Positions 4,091 to 5,123 of a stretch of 5,123 nt of DNA are shown here, in pieces. The position numbers were made by a program, and so were the translations under genes. The notes below the pieces were generated by a model that was given only the letters and a program-made list of their open reading frames with translations, was not told where the DNA came from and searched no databases. The DNA comes from an uncultured Oscillospiraceae bacterium. Lineage in GTDB: Bacteria > Bacillota > Clostridia > Oscillospirales > Ruminococcaceae. The stretch lies in assembly GCA_950097605.1 (NCBI GenBank), contig CATNEU010000137.1, positions 1-5,123 on the forward strand, written 5' to 3'. Numbering within the stretch: position 1 is the stretch's first letter; each line of letters opens with the position of its first letter.

Positions 4091-5123
4091 TTACTGCCCA
4101 TTTTTGGAAAACCGGAGCTCGGAGCCGACCTTTTCAATCTCTGAAGAGACGGCAACCGTGAAGGTGGAGGTGGGGAGAAGGGCATCCCAGTTTTCCCGGT
4201 TGGCCGCCCAATAGTCCGGATGCTGCTTCCAAAGATGGGCGCCAAACTCGAAGATATCGCTGCCGCAGCTATACACGCTCTGCTGGATGGCGGCTTCCAC
4301 CTGCCGGCGGACCTCGGCGCTGAGCTGTTCCTCGAGCATGGGAATGTCCTCGAGCATCAGGCCGCGCTGTTTGTCCCCTGTCATCACCTCGGAGATGACG
4401 CCTTTGCAGTTTACCTCGATATGAAAATGCGGCCGGCCGTCGAGAATCTGCGAGGTGATGCTGTTGTCTGATTTGACCACTTCAATCGAAACCCGGCCGT
4501 ATTCCTGCACTTCTATCGGGATTAGGGTTTTGTCCATCTTGCGCGTTGCAAACAGGAAACCGCGCGTCAGAATCGAATTCAGTTCGCCGGACAGCTTCTC
4601 CTGGTGAAACAACGCGGTTCCCAAAAAGCGCACGGAATCCTCGCCCTTTTCGTTCTGAAACGTTTGGATCAACGGGGCAAAAGCGTCTCCGCCGCCGTTT
4701 TGGGTCACGCGCATCAGCTCCAGCAGCGTTACGCTGTGAATTTTGCCGTTGCTCTGGTTGGTTTCTGTGATATTCTCGATCAGTTCCGCGGGCAGAATGC
4801 CCTGGTTGATCTGCGCGGCGACCACCTGTTCGGCTTTGCCGTCTGCTATCAGGATTTGGGTATTCGGACGCGCGCGGCGGTCGGTGTTGAAAAAGTCCAG
4901 AATCGGCAGGATGCCGCGTTTGGCGGCGTCTCTTCCAATAATTAGAAGACCGTTGTGGGCATAGAAGGTCTCCTGTCCCTGCTGCAGCGCGGCGTTGTGC
5001 AACGCATCCGCAATCGTGATGCCCTCGGATTTGATGATCGTGTTGTTGAGCTTGGTGAAATCCACGCTGCCCTGGTTGGTCCCTTCGGTGTTGAAAACCT
5101 GCAGCGTGATGACAAACCGGTCC
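4091..5123 (-). CDS. Ger(x)C family spore germination protein, 5' partial
   Basis: Homologue of the GerAC subunit of the GerA-type germinant receptor, normally a lipoprotein on the outer face of the spore inner membrane that works with GerAA- and GerAB-type subunits. A GTG at 5065 is not the real start: the frame continues to the right edge as DRFVITLQVFNTEGTNQGS, matching the family's early YRLTVQV-type strand. The signal peptide and lipobox Cys are therefore outside the window. Counting that GTG as residue 1, family hallmarks are AHNGLLIIGRDAAKRGI (36-52), LDFFNTDRRARPN (56-68), the second-domain opening FLGTALFHQEKLSGEL (147-162) with TRGFLF (167-172), and the C-terminal GSDIFEFGAHLWKQHPDYW (268-286). 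The C-terminus is complete (TAA at 4091). Missing residues are probably few tens, judged by usual family length. Partner genes would lie to the right. Confidence 0.93.
   Translation of the reverse strand, partial: DRFVITLQVFNTEGTNQGSVDFTKLNNTIIKSEGITIADALHNAALQQGQETFYAHNGLLIIGRDAAKRGILPILDFFNTDRRARPNTQILIADGKAEQVVAAQINQGILPAELIENITETNQSNGKIHSVTLLELMRVTQNGGGDAFAPLIQTFQNEKGEDSVRFLGTALFHQEKLSGELNSILTRGFLFATRKMDKTLIPIEVQEYGRVSIEVVKSDNSITSQILDGRPHFHIEVNCKGVISEVMTGDKQRGLMLEDIPMLEEQLSAEVRRQVEAAIQQSVYSCGSDIFEFGAHLWKQHPDYWAANRENWDALLPTSTFTVAVSSEIEKVGSELRFSKNGQ

Noticed and set aside
5063..5065. GTG at 5065 (minus strand) as the start of the germination protein
   Set aside because: The frame stays open to the window edge and the upstream residues fit the family's N-terminal domain. 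A start here would lose the signal peptide and lipobox.

Overview
The window looks like chromosomal DNA of an endospore-forming, moderately GC-rich member of the Bacillota, most likely a clostridium of the Oscillospiraceae/Ruminococcaceae type. The evidence is a Ger(x)C spore-germination protein, a LytR-CpsA-Psr (LCP) cell-wall enzyme, a T-box tRNA-sensing leader, strong AGGAGG-type ribosome sites and GC-rich third codon positions. No phage, transposase or CRISPR signal is seen. Genus cannot be fixed from the sequence alone.

Layout. (1) Bases 1-1042, plus strand: the 3' part of an LCP-family gene that enters from outside the window, closed by a strong intrinsic terminator (1074-1109). (2) Bases 1110-1530: a gene-free stretch before nagA. 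It holds a candidate CcpA cre site overlapping a promoter with a perfect TATAAT, then a 105-bp direct repeat present twice (one mismatch, 49-bp spacer). Each copy is a string of four short perfect hairpins, and a fifth sits in the spacer. A second possible promoter (extended -10) lies just before nagA. (3) Bases 1531-2670, plus strand: nagA, N-acetylglucosamine-6-phosphate deacetylase, with all key residues present. (4) Bases 2713-2752: a 14-bp perfect hairpin between the convergent nagA and nucleoside phosphorylase genes. (5) Bases 2769-3533, minus strand: a nucleoside phosphorylase of the PNP/UDP family. (6) Bases 3665-4031, minus strand: a complete T-box leader with promoter, Stem I, specifier loop, Stem III, T-box bulge/antiterminator and terminator. 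Its specifier reads best as AUG (Met). The first full-size gene downstream is the nucleoside phosphorylase, not an aminoacyl-tRNA synthetase. (7) Bases 4011-4051: an 18-bp perfect inverted repeat that contains the T-box promoter's -35 element in its loop and inner arm. (8) Bases 4091-5123, minus strand: most of a Ger(x)C-family germination protein, entering from beyond the right edge.

How it fits together. LCP (attaching polymers to the wall) and NagA (recycling or catabolism of GlcNAc, a wall sugar) are both linked to the cell envelope, but they are separated by a terminator and are probably independent transcripts. On the other strand, the germination gene ends just before the inverted repeat and the T-box unit begins inside it. 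The most interesting points are the apparent Met-type T-box ahead of a nucleoside phosphorylase, which suggests methionine/SAM salvage or a replaced target gene, and the hairpin-string repeat inserted between a probable cre-controlled promoter and nagA.
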